A stretch of 15,500 nt of DNA from C7867-002 sp964646515 (GTDB lineage Bacteria; Patescibacteriota; Minisyncoccia; Phycocordibacterales; PALSA-1337): NCBI GenBank assembly GCA_964646515.1, contig CAZYES010000021.1:1-15500 (forward strand), in the 5' to 3' direction. The first letter of the stretch is position 1. The number at the start of each line of letters is the position of its first letter. The notes under the pieces were generated by a model. The model saw nothing but the letters and a program-made list of their open reading frames with translations. It searched no databases and was not told where the DNA came from. Shown piece after piece: positions 6,862 through 13,650 of the stretch. Made by a program: the position numbers and the translations under genes.

Positions 6862-6880
6862 AAAAAGCCCACCACGTGGG
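6862..6880 (-). terminator. Leader terminator (attenuator-type) before the zinc-ribbon operon
   Basis: On the minus strand CCCAC (6880-6876) and GTGGG (6872-6868) form a five-pair GC-rich stem with a three-base loop, followed by CTTTTTG. It sits 30 bp before the ATG of the first operon gene. A hairpin with a TTCG loop (6897-6882) lies directly upstream. The position suggests either the end of a small RNA or an attenuator of the operon. Confidence 0.7.
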
Positions 6881-7046
6881 TGAGAACCGAAGTCCTCCAT
6901 ACCAGTTTCCCGATATGACCTGTAGAGGCAGTCCCACATGATGGGTTTTCCGACCTCTACAGGATTTCTTAACCATGCCAGCAACGCTGGTTTAGGTACT
7001 ATTGAATTGTGATATAAGCATACAACACTTTTAAAAAAATGGAATA

Positions 7047-7094
7047 CCTGACATTTCGGGTATGGTGCATAACTTGGTTTACCCGATATGTCGG
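7047..7094. repeat. Long imperfect inverted repeat between divergent genes
   Basis: Arms cctgacatttcgggta (7047-7062) and tacccgatatgtcgg (7080-7094) match over 15 bases with one mismatch and one bulge, around a 17-base loop. It lies directly upstream of the promoter for the 408-aa gene and would be at the 5' end of the minus-strand leader. It may be an operator or an RNA hairpin. The core CCCGATATG occurs again at 6909-6917. Confidence 0.65.
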
Positions 7095-7099
7095 AAGCC

Positions 7100-7132
7100 T
7101 TGAATATATGGCTCACTTGTTATAGATTGTAA
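7100..7132. promoter_or_regulatory. Overlapping divergent promoters
   Basis: On the plus strand TTGAAT (7100-7105) and an extended -10 TGTTATAGA (-10 at 7121-7126) precede the ATG at 7138. On the minus strand TTACAA (7132-7127) and TATATT (7108-7103), 18 bp apart, would start the operon leader near 7097. The boxes interlock, so the two directions may compete. These are visual matches of moderate quality. Confidence 0.4.
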
Positions 7133-7137
7133 TAATA

Positions 7138-8364
7138 ATGACTATGAATCTTCAGCAGGAAAAAGCACTCTATGTCCTTGATCAAATGTACGAAAATGTA
7201 CGTTCAGCAAAATCGTTTAATGATTTTATGATATTCTCAAAAGATTATGTCCAATATATCCAGCAATCTCCAGAATTTATCGAGATTATCAGGAACTATG
7301 AAGACACAAAAGAAAAGCTACTTATCGAGCTAGAAGAAACGGAAAAATTTGCTCTCAAAGATTTGGATGTTGCAGAGAAGTATATATTGAAGTTTGTCAA
7401 AGATGAACCCTCAAAAGAAGAAGAGATGTCACCAATCAGTGGCGGACTTTCTGGACTACGAGCATACAAAAACAATACTCTGCAAATGTCTGGTCTTAAG
7501 TCGATCAATATTGAGCGATTTCTAATAGAGATAATAAGAAAACAGTCGCAAGAAATACAACAAAAGATCGCAAAGAAATTTACAAAAACAATAAATGGGA
7601 GAACGATATTCCAGATATCATCTAATGTAGATAAACTAAAAGAATTGGTAACAAACTACGAGTCAAAGATGAATGAAGAAATCTGGGGTTGCTGGAACTT
7701 CCTAAAATTGATTCCGAGAATAATCCCCTATCTGCACAGTAACGATATGACGCCATTTTATTCTGAAAAGTTTAGTTACCTCGATCAACCTACGATGTCA
7801 AAATTTGTTCATCTTTTACATTCAACGTATAGCAAGATCGCTTCTAAAGAATCCGACCTTCTTGAATACCGAAATTACATTGCGAGGCTTAATCCGAACA
7901 TTCACCATACTATGCTTCACACTACACCAGTGACTCTAATTTCTGATCAGAATAAAGATAGTGAGTTTCAAACATCAGTATCAAAGACATTTCCTCGCAT
8001 GCTGACCAAAGATGTAAATGGAGATTACTGGTTTAGAGGTAATAAGTTAAGTATTTCTAAAAACACGATGTATTTCGATGCCTTCAACGCCTTGTTTACC
8101 AGTGCAAATCAAAACGGATTTCTATCGTATGCAGATATGGAAAAAGAATTGGTAGCATTGAACCATCCTCCTTGTGCGGATAGTGTAAGCAGAAATAGTC
8201 GAATAAACAATCTTATCCATAACAACAATCAAGGTCTCTTTCGCCATTCAAAAATCAACGGCAAAAGATTCAAAAACGAACTGCCTGATCGTAGTGAACT
8301 TATATCGATTGAGCGCGGTGATGGCCTAAAATTAAATAACCCTGTCGAGACCAGTATCAGATAA
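7138..8364 (+). CDS. Hypothetical protein, 408 aa, possible winged-helix C-terminus
   Basis: I do not recognise this protein as a named family. The N-terminal half (1-200) is helical and charged (EKLLIELEETEKF, KDEPSKEEEM), and the C-terminal part (about 295-400) is more compact. It contains DYWFRGNKLSISKNTMYFD, a Ser/Asn-rich helix, and the segment NSRINNLIHNNNQGLFRHSK, followed by GDGLKLNNP. The layout of an initial beta strand, 'L.LS' and later helix looks like a winged-helix DNA-binding domain, and I have an impression of similar tails in proteins of candidate-phyla genomes. A DNA-binding regulator is possible but unproven. A nearly leaderless promoter precedes it and an intrinsic terminator follows it. 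No signal peptide or membrane helix is visible. Confidence 0.7.
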   Translation: MTMNLQQEKALYVLDQMYENVRSAKSFNDFMIFSKDYVQYIQQSPEFIEIIRNYEDTKEKLLIELEETEKFALKDLDVAEKYILKFVKDEPSKEEEMSPISGGLSGLRAYKNNTLQMSGLKSINIERFLIEIIRKQSQEIQQKIAKKFTKTINGRTIFQISSNVDKLKELVTNYESKMNEEIWGCWNFLKLIPRIIPYLHSNDMTPFYSEKFSYLDQPTMSKFVHLLHSTYSKIASKESDLLEYRNYIARLNPNIHHTMLHTTPVTLISDQNKDSEFQTSVSKTFPRMLTKDVNGDYWFRGNKLSISKNTMYFDAFNALFTSANQNGFLSYADMEKELVALNHPPCADSVSRNSRINNLIHNNNQGLFRHSKINGKRFKNELPDRSELISIERGDGLKLNNPVETSIR

Positions 8365-8395
8365 ACAGGTCAATCTATTGCGTTCACTTGTGGAT

Positions 8396-8419
8396 TATCC
8401 CAACTATGGGATATTTTTT
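8396..8419 (+). terminator. Intrinsic terminator after the 408-aa gene
   Basis: TATCCC (8396-8401) pairs with GGGATA (8408-8413) around a six-base loop, followed by six T (8414-8419). It separates this gene from the mobile-element genes that start at 8519. Confidence 0.75.
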
Positions 8420-8496
8420 GGCTCAAATACTAGCCTTATTGTATGAGCAATAGAATACACAGAATTCCAAGAGGTTAGATTACGCCACAAAATTAG

Positions 8497-8523
8497 GTCA
8501 TCAGATTTCATTATCTGAATGAC
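8497..8523 (+). promoter_or_regulatory. Inverted repeat spanning the start codon of the DUF5659 gene
   Basis: GTCATCAGAT (8497-8506) and ATCTGAATGAC (8513-8523) are inverted repeats with one bulged base and a six-base loop. The ATG at 8519-8521 is inside the right arm. It could be an operator covering the transcription start or a hairpin hiding the start codon; a second ATG at 8525 lies just outside. It marks the upstream edge of the element's gene block. Confidence 0.45.
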
Positions 8524-8779
8524 TATGACTATCAAGATATTAAGTGAGAATCAATTTTACACAACTGCGGACCTTGCTCTTGCATCAGCAGTTTTTTTGC
8601 ATTTTCCTCTCGAAGCCATAGATAGGCAAAATCCGAAAAAATCGTTATTTGTCTTCAAGAGAGATAGCCAGCTCGATGAACTTATCGAGGCATTTTGGCG
8701 CGGCGAATTAAAGGTCGAACCTCAGGCTTACTTTAGTGCATTGAGGAATATTAAAGCCAGACTCTACGGCGACAAATAA
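8519..8779 (+). CDS. DUF5659 family protein
   Basis: This 86-aa protein closely fits the DUF5659 pattern as I remember it: an opening ILSENQFYTTADLALASAVF, then HFPLEAIDRQNPKKSLFVFKR, and a C-terminal helix with FWRGELKVEPQAYFSALRNI. The family has no known function and is typical of plasmid- or integrase-linked regions. It is first in the mobile-element gene block and is followed one base after its stop by the next ATG. Its start lies in an inverted repeat; a second ATG two codons on is an alternative. Confidence 0.8.
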   Translation: MTMTIKILSENQFYTTADLALASAVFLHFPLEAIDRQNPKKSLFVFKRDSQLDELIEAFWRGELKVEPQAYFSALRNIKARLYGDK

Positions 8780-8780
8780 C

Positions 8781-8936
8781 ATGTTGAGCGAACAGACCAT
8801 TCAAGAACTCAGGGTGATTCTGAAGGAAGAATACGACAAGGATGTATCTCTGTCCGAAGCGTCGGAAATCGCCTCAACTCTTGTCGGATACTTTGACCAA
8901 TTAGCAAAACTTAGCAACTTAAATAATAACAATTAA
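8781..8936 (+). CDS. Small 51-aa helical protein
   Basis: The ATG at 8781 follows the previous stop by one base and the frame ends in TAA at 8934-8936, one base before the next ATG. The product begins MLSEQTIQELRVILKEEYDK and continues as acidic helices with SEASEIASTLVGYFDQLAKL. It resembles the tiny 'xxLSEEQIxEfqxIYkxxxgxxIs' proteins that I associate with recombinase modules of candidate-phyla genomes. Tight packing between two co-oriented genes supports it as real. Function unknown. Confidence 0.7.
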   Translation: MLSEQTIQELRVILKEEYDKDVSLSEASEIASTLVGYFDQLAKLSNLNNNN

Positions 8937-8937
8937 T

Positions 8938-9627
8938 ATGAAAAATCCAGATATTGAATTCGATTCCAAGACCGCATATCGCACATGTTCACGAACAGAT
9001 ATTCCATGTCCAGTCAGTGATGAAGACCTATCTTACTACCAATTCCCGCTACCAATATTTGTAGAGCAGCGCATAGCAACACTGCCAAAATTTGATGAAA
9101 CAGAACTTCTAAATTTGTTTCCCAAAGCTAAGCATGTTCTCTCTTCTAAGATTGATGACTGGAAACAAGAGTTAAGAACATCTTTAGATGCAATGAAGAG
9201 CGAACTAGTATCCATTTACAAACTCACACCCAGCACTACTGAAAGATGGATTCGACGAGAGCTACTGAAAATCAACTATGGCGAAATCATAAACAGAATA
9301 GAGCAACATCTAGCAAGGTTAAAACGGCTACAACTTAGAGCAAAAGGCAAAGTGTGTAATGGCAAAATTAATGACGAGCAGATAAGGCTTGCTCGCTCAG
9401 TTCCTATTGAAAACGTGATCAACCTGAAACCTACAAAACATCGCAAAATCTTGAGTTGTCTGTGTCCCCTGCACAATGAAAAGCGCCCGTCTTTCTTCAT
9501 CTATACAGACCAGAATAGATGCTGGTGCTATGGATGTAACCAGGGTGGTGATGTTATCAGTCTTGTCAAACTTCTTTATGGTTACTCTTTCACAGAAGCA
9601 GTGAAGTACCTTACCAATAATAAATAG
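8938..9627 (+). CDS. CHC2 zinc-finger protein (DnaG-primase N-terminal type)
   Basis: The last 80 residues of this 229-aa protein are a CHC2 zinc finger: RSVPIENVINLKP, then C176-P-L-H179, a beta segment with RPSFFIY, then C197-YG-C200, and GGDVISLVKLLYGYSFTEAV. This is the DNA-reading zinc domain that begins DnaG-type primases. Here it is at the C-terminus with no TOPRIM catalytic domain after it, so the protein is not a complete primase. Residues 1-150 are helical and unfamiliar. The next gene, whose ATG follows the stop directly, is an ATPase with a winged helix. Together they may form a split replication-initiation pair, by inference. Other element-encoded proteins with the finger are known to lack the catalytic domain. 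Confidence 0.8.
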   Translation: MKNPDIEFDSKTAYRTCSRTDIPCPVSDEDLSYYQFPLPIFVEQRIATLPKFDETELLNLFPKAKHVLSSKIDDWKQELRTSLDAMKSELVSIYKLTPSTTERWIRRELLKINYGEIINRIEQHLARLKRLQLRAKGKVCNGKINDEQIRLARSVPIENVINLKPTKHRKILSCLCPLHNEKRPSFFIYTDQNRCWCYGCNQGGDVISLVKLLYGYSFTEAVKYLTNNK

Positions 9628-10974
9628 ATGAATATGAATAAAGACAACATAGAGCAAAAGCTTCAAGAAATTGAAAAAGGTATCCCCAAAGCTCGCAAAC
9701 CAATTACCTTTCGACAGCTAGAAGATGTATTAGCGAAATGGTTGCTAATAAAAGATAAATGGATTATTAAAGTCGTCGCCGGAATCGTAATAGCCAATAA
9801 ACTTCAGGGTGATCCTGTATGGTTATTTATCGTTGCAGCATCGGGAGGTACGAAGACAGAACTTATTCGCGGATTAAACAAAATTGATGGTATATACCCT
9901 ATTTCTGACCTAACCCCACAGACATTTCTGAGTGGTGAAAAAGGAAATAAGAACGCAAGTCTGTTGCTACGCTTACCTGCAGAAAGTACCATTCTCACAT
10001 ATAAGGACTTCACGACAGTTCTGACCATGCATCGGGATAAACGACACGCTATTCTTTCACAACTCCGAGAAATATACGACGGTTATTATCGAAAGGAATT
10101 TGGAACCGGTGAGACGAAAACATGGGAAGGAAAAATGGGATTCATTGCTGGAGTAACTTCAGTTATCGATAATCACCAAGGAATATTTCAGGTGCTTGGT
10201 GAGAGATTCATTCAATATCGACCAGAGCAACCCGATCCAATCAAATTGGCAAAGAAAGCAATGTCAAATAGCGGTGGTGAGAAACCGATGCGTGAAGAGA
10301 TACAAAATGCCTTTGCTGATTTTATGTCCGGAATCAAGATACCTGAAGAAACTGAACTTATTTCAGAGGAATACAAGGATCAAATAGCCAACCTCGCTTC
10401 ATTCTGTGTACGCGCTAGAAGTGGTGTCATCAGAGAAGGATATTCCTCAAGGGAAATTGAATTGATACCCGACAGCGAAATGCCAACTCGCTTAGCCAAG
10501 CAACTTATTACGATGGCTTCTGCCTTTGCACTGATAGGAAATACGACACCAGAAGAGGATTATGAGTTGGTATACAAGATAGGTATGGATAGTTTACCTC
10601 ACAAGAGAAAAAAGACGCTGGAAACGCTATTGCAGGCCAGTGATGAGCTTGAGACGGCAGAAGTAGCAACAGAAATAGGTTACCCGACAAATAGCACCAG
10701 ACGCATCCTTGAGGACCTGCACGGACTCAGGTTGGTAGAAAGAAAGCATGAAGGTCAAGGATACGCTGATAAGTGGCGCATCAGTAGCAATGCGAAAGAA
10801 TTGCTCGAGAAATCAAGACCAGCATGTTTGAAAATCGAAAATCTACCAAAATCCATTAAAGAAGGCTCTACACCCGAGACGTCGGATGACTTCGATGAAG
10901 AAGTAAAAGACTTCTTTGATAAAGAAAACCAACCAAAATTAACCAATTTACCTACTGAAGATAGATTCAGTTAA
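9628..10974 (+). CDS. AAA-like ATPase with C-terminal winged helix (replication type)
   Basis: This 448-aa protein has a P-loop-like segment at about 67-78 (FIVAASGGTKTEL) where K76-T77 fit the end of a Walker A motif, but the preceding residue is Thr not Gly. A Walker B-like strand follows (LTYKDFTT, 123-130), then RDKRHAILSQLREIYDG (136-152) and GERFIQYRP (191-199), with R193 as a possible arginine finger. Residues about 320-395 look like a winged helix (ETAEVATEIGY, STRRILEDL, DKWRIS). The pattern recalls phage and plasmid helicase or primase-helicase proteins. A likely role is replication of the excised element with the CHC2 protein. The C-terminal tail is acidic. Confidence 0.7.
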   Translation: MNMNKDNIEQKLQEIEKGIPKARKPITFRQLEDVLAKWLLIKDKWIIKVVAGIVIANKLQGDPVWLFIVAASGGTKTELIRGLNKIDGIYPISDLTPQTFLSGEKGNKNASLLLRLPAESTILTYKDFTTVLTMHRDKRHAILSQLREIYDGYYRKEFGTGETKTWEGKMGFIAGVTSVIDNHQGIFQVLGERFIQYRPEQPDPIKLAKKAMSNSGGEKPMREEIQNAFADFMSGIKIPEETELISEEYKDQIANLASFCVRARSGVIREGYSSREIELIPDSEMPTRLAKQLITMASAFALIGNTTPEEDYELVYKIGMDSLPHKRKKTLETLLQASDELETAEVATEIGYPTNSTRRILEDLHGLRLVERKHEGQGYADKWRISSNAKELLEKSRPACLKIENLPKSIKEGSTPETSDDFDEEVKDFFDKENQPKLTNLPTEDRFS

Positions 10975-10978
10975 AACC

Positions 10979-11659
10979 ATGTCAAACGAACAACCTGATA
11001 ACAAAATAGAACCAACAAAACCGAAGGTAATAATCACGGATGAAAACATTGATAATGTTAGGCAAATGTATTCAAATCCAAATAGTTATAATCCAGAGGA
11101 ACTTAAATTGCGTAATTACTACAAATTAAACAAATCTACGGAGAAACTGACGCCGGTGCAAGAAAAGGAAATGAAGAAGACAAGCGAGGAGCTAGGCATG
11201 ATATATGGGTTACAAAATGGCATTTGGGCAGGTAATCTGGCTCGAACGCAATATTTTGGAACATTATACCAAATGAGAAAGAGTATCGTTAAAGACTATA
11301 ATTGCCAATCATCACTAGAACTTATGCTTGCTGACAGGATTGTTGCACACTACTGGAGATCAATGAGGAATGATGCTGTCATTAACATGCTTACAGAAGA
11401 AAAGGATGGTGGATACTCGTTTAACCAGCAAAAGATTAATATCCTCAAAGAGCTTCACCGTGGAGTCGAAATGTCCGACAGACAACTAAGCGCCAACATT
11501 CTTCTTCTCAAGGACCTTAAACAACCAAAACTAAACATTAAGGTTAATACCGAGAATGCGTATATTGCACAGAACCAGCAAGTAGTGAATACCGATAAAA
11601 ACGGGTCGAAATCGGTAAAAGACGAATTATTAAGAGCTAATGATTTAGGAAATAAATGA
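10979..11659 (+). CDS. Hypothetical element protein, 226 aa
   Basis: The protein begins with a polar, disordered-looking stretch (NEQPDNKIEPTKPK). A helical core follows, with GNLARTQYFGTLYQM, SLELMLADRIVAHYWRSMRN and NILKELHRGVEMSDRQLSAN. It ends with a Lys/Asn-rich tail that includes KLNIKVNTENAYIAQNQQVVN. I have seen the combination of this core with the NIKV..AYIAQNQQ tail in proteins encoded beside serine recombinases, but I cannot name a function. It starts four bp after the ATPase and overlaps the next gene (ATGA), so they are co-translated. No zinc ligands, membrane helix or catalytic pattern is seen. Confidence 0.7.
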   Translation: MSNEQPDNKIEPTKPKVIITDENIDNVRQMYSNPNSYNPEELKLRNYYKLNKSTEKLTPVQEKEMKKTSEELGMIYGLQNGIWAGNLARTQYFGTLYQMRKSIVKDYNCQSSLELMLADRIVAHYWRSMRNDAVINMLTEEKDGGYSFNQQKINILKELHRGVEMSDRQLSANILLLKDLKQPKLNIKVNTENAYIAQNQQVVNTDKNGSKSVKDELLRANDLGNK

Positions 11660-11970
11660 GAGCTCTCGTAGAACAGTGTCAGCGTATAAATATCAATGAA
11701 TTGTTGAGGACTGTTGAGGCTGAATCGAAACAAATAACGTTACGGGCTAAATTTGAAGTGCTAGGAGTAAGAATTGAGACCACATCAACACCATGTCACT
11801 TTGGAGGTAAGCGTCTGTGGTTTATCTGTCCATTCTGTAAGCGACGCGTTGGCACGCTATATAAACCACCTGCCAAAGATGAGCTTCTGTGTCGAAAATG
11901 CCATGGTTTAGGGTACAGCAGAAGCAGGTATAAAGGCATGGTCGAGGGGATAACATTCTCATTGAAATAG
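11656..11970 (+). CDS. Zinc-ribbon protein of the mobile element
   Basis: The 104-aa product has a helical N-terminus and then TPCHFGGKRLWFICPFCKRR, with C58/C61 and, after LYKPP, C79/C82 forming a zinc ribbon, ending in a basic YSRSRYKG stretch. The 'GG.R.WF.CP.C..R...LY' pattern is common in small proteins of plasmids, phages and integrative elements. The start ATG overlaps the previous stop (ATGA at 11656-11659), which indicates coupled translation. It ends two bases before the TATAAT of the structured RNA. A DNA-binding or processing role is likely but not shown. Confidence 0.75.
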   Translation: MRALVEQCQRININELLRTVEAESKQITLRAKFEVLGVRIETTSTPCHFGGKRLWFICPFCKRRVGTLYKPPAKDELLCRKCHGLGYSRSRYKGMVEGITFSLK

Positions 11971-11972
11971 TG

Positions 11973-11978
11973 TATAAT
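11973..11978 (+). promoter_or_regulatory. TATAAT box for the structured RNA
   Basis: A perfect TATAAT starts two bases after the stop of the zinc-ribbon gene. Six bases later, at G11985, lies the first base of a long RNA stem. The -10 to start spacing therefore fits an RNA whose 5' end is the stem base. No clear -35 is visible. Confidence 0.5.
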
Positions 11979-11984
11979 TACCAC

Positions 11985-12098
11985 GTTGACCCGTTACTGA
12001 TTATCCGTGAGATTTTTAATGCGTTTCTGCCCTTCAAGGGGCGGTCTGCCAGAAACCATCCTCACGGAGAAGTGACTGGGTCAACCAGACCGTCCCTT
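11985..12098 (+). ncRNA. Pseudoknotted RNA upstream of the serine recombinase
   Basis: Helices, in order: GTTGACCC (11985-11992) with GGGTCAAC (12078-12085); GTTACT (11993-11998) with AGTGAC (12071-12076); TCCGTGAG (12004-12011) with CTCACGGA (12061-12068); GTTTCTG (12023-12029) with CAGAAAC (12050-12056). The apical loop segment 12036-12048 is complementary over 13 bases to 12086-12098, just 3' of the whole hairpin, which makes a pseudoknot. Two wobble positions (T-G at 11995/12074 and G-T at 12041/12093) pair only in the plus-strand RNA. A small local hairpin (CCCTT/AGGGG) competes with the pseudoknot strand. It does not match a family I know. It may act as RNA, or as folded single-stranded DNA near the attachment site. 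Confidence 0.6.
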
Positions 12099-12105
12099 TA
12101 AGTTA

Positions 12106-12111
12106 TATAAT
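12106..12111 (+). promoter_or_regulatory. TATAAT box directly before the recombinase; leaderless start
   Basis: TATAAT at 12106-12111 is followed by six bases and the ATG at 12118, the same geometry as at the HExxH gene (2261). If used, the recombinase mRNA would start at the ATG and exclude the structured RNA. No good -35 is present. Confidence 0.4.
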
Positions 12112-12117
12112 AAATAT

Positions 12118-13650
12118 ATGAAATCAGTACTATGGGCCCGCGTATCAACCAAAGAGCAAGCTGAGGAAGGTTACTCTCTTGATGCGCAAGTAAAACTTAT
12201 GAAGGATTACGCCGATCGACGAGACCTTGTTATTTCGAGACGCTTTATCGTTCCCGAATCAGCCAGTGGCAAGCAGGAGCGCAAGGAGTTTATCCAGATG
12301 CTCGAATACTTAAAGCAACATCCAGAAATCAAGGTCGTCATTTGCGAAAAAGTGGACCGTATTAGTCGTAACTTCAAAGACGCAACGAAGTTGGATGATT
12401 GGCTCAACGAGGATGAAGAGCGAAAGATTCATTTCGTAAAGCAAAGTCTTATCATTCACAAGAATGCAAAGTCGCATGAGAAATTTCAGTGGGACATTTA
12501 CCTTGTTCTCGCTCGTCAATATAGTAACAATCTCTCTGAAGAGACAAGGAAAGGACTAGACGAGAAAGCTGACCAAAGATTATATCCAGGAAATCAGAAA
12601 CGAGGATATATGACAATTGGAGAAATTGGTCATAAGATTTGGATAATAGATGACTCCCCTTCATCTGAAGCACATTTCATTAAGAAAGCATTCGAGATGT
12701 ACGATACTGGTGAATTTACAGTCAGTACTCTTGGCAAAGCACTATTTCTAGAAGGCTGGAAAGCAAAATCAGGTAGGGCTATCAATAAATCAGAGATGCA
12801 CAAGCTCCTAACTGACTGTTTCTATTGCGGTGAATTTATATGGCATGGTAAACACTTCAAAGAAGCTAAGCATCCGCCGTTAATATCTAAAGAACTGTTC
12901 TATCGCGTACAAGACCGTTTACGCCGAAAACTTACTGGTAAATACCGCAAACATGATTTCTTGTTTAAAGACTTAACATGTGGCGAGTGTAAACGATCAA
13001 TAGTGGGTGACCTCCGCAAGGGTCATGTCTATTATCATTGCACGCGCCACGGCACGAACTGTACCCAAAACAAGTATATAAGGGAGGAAGAAGTCGAAAA
13101 GCAAGTAGTTGAGCTATTTGAAGGCCTCGAAATAAGGAATACCCGAACTGTCGAGTGGATACGCAAAGCATTGAAAGAGAGTCATTCCAGCGAATCAACT
13201 TACCATAACGACGCTTTAGCAGACTTGAATAGACAGTACACACTCGTCCAGAACCGATTGGATTCTCTTTATGATGACAAACTCGACGGTAAAATCACTC
13301 AAGAGACATACAACAAGAACTTTGAGAGATATAGCAAAGAACTTGATAACATTCTCAGTGCTCTAGAGAAACACAAGAAAGCGAACGTGAGCTATTTCGA
13401 CCTTGGTCTAAAGATTTTCGAACTGAGCCAGAAAGCTAGACAGATATACGAGAATGCCAAGGATCCTGAAGCAAAACGTTCTCTACTTGGTTTTGTATTT
13501 TCGAACCTACTCCTGAAGGATAAAATACTAGTCCCTGTATACAAAAATGCATTCCAGATAGTAGCTGAAAAAGCTAAAAACAAAGATTGGCTGCGGGACT
13601 TGGACTCGAACCAAGATAACATGCTCCAGAGGCATGTGTCCTACCATTAG
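12118..13650 (+). CDS. Large serine recombinase (integrase)
   Basis: This 510-aa protein begins with WARVSTKEQAEEGYSLDAQ; S10 is the nucleophile that attacks DNA and R8 is the usual active-site neighbour. The resolvase domain spans about 1-150 (EKVDRISRN at about 78-86), followed by the recombinase domain. A zinc ribbon follows with C288, C291, C308 and C315. A coiled-coil region runs from about 365 to 425. This is the order of large serine integrases, which join two different short att sites. Its last 20 residues (491-510), starting exactly at the W codon antisense to the tRNA CCA end, are encoded by the opposite strand of tRNA-Gln, and its stop is inside the tRNA. A pseudoknotted RNA precedes it. 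Confidence 0.9.
   Translation: MKSVLWARVSTKEQAEEGYSLDAQVKLMKDYADRRDLVISRRFIVPESASGKQERKEFIQMLEYLKQHPEIKVVICEKVDRISRNFKDATKLDDWLNEDEERKIHFVKQSLIIHKNAKSHEKFQWDIYLVLARQYSNNLSEETRKGLDEKADQRLYPGNQKRGYMTIGEIGHKIWIIDDSPSSEAHFIKKAFEMYDTGEFTVSTLGKALFLEGWKAKSGRAINKSEMHKLLTDCFYCGEFIWHGKHFKEAKHPPLISKELFYRVQDRLRRKLTGKYRKHDFLFKDLTCGECKRSIVGDLRKGHVYYHCTRHGTNCTQNKYIREEEVEKQVVELFEGLEIRNTRTVEWIRKALKESHSSESTYHNDALADLNRQYTLVQNRLDSLYDDKLDGKITQETYNKNFERYSKELDNILSALEKHKKANVSYFDLGLKIFELSQKARQIYENAKDPEAKRSLLGFVFSNLLLKDKILVPVYKNAFQIVAEKAKNKDWLRDLDSNQDNMLQRHVSYH

Larger units (their letters stand above)
6862..7097 (-). ncRNA. Structured leader RNA of the zinc-ribbon operon
   Basis: The minus-strand RNA can form, in order: a long hairpin (7094-7047), a hairpin CCAGC/GCTGG (6990-6978), a ten-pair stem (6963-6954 with 6928-6919) enclosing CCCAT/GTGGG (6945-6933), a hairpin with a UUCG loop (6897-6882), and the terminator (6880-6862). 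The 3' strand of the enclosed hairpin (AUGUGGG) can pair over seven bases with the 5' strand of the terminator (CCCACGU). This gives a plausible antiterminator state. I do not recognise the fold as a known riboswitch or T-box. The 5' end near 7097 is predicted from a weak promoter. It could instead be a stand-alone small RNA of about 145 nt starting near 7005. Confidence 0.5.

Noticed and set aside
6833..6976. N-terminal extension of the first zinc-ribbon gene to 6976
   Set aside because: The extension would translate the leader and its terminator; the shared MFCxxCG start at 6832 matches its paralogs.
6853..7116. 87-codon frame on the minus strand across the leader and terminator
   Set aside because: It covers several perfect RNA helices and the terminator, so the region is better explained as leader RNA. 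A short translated leader peptide cannot be excluded.
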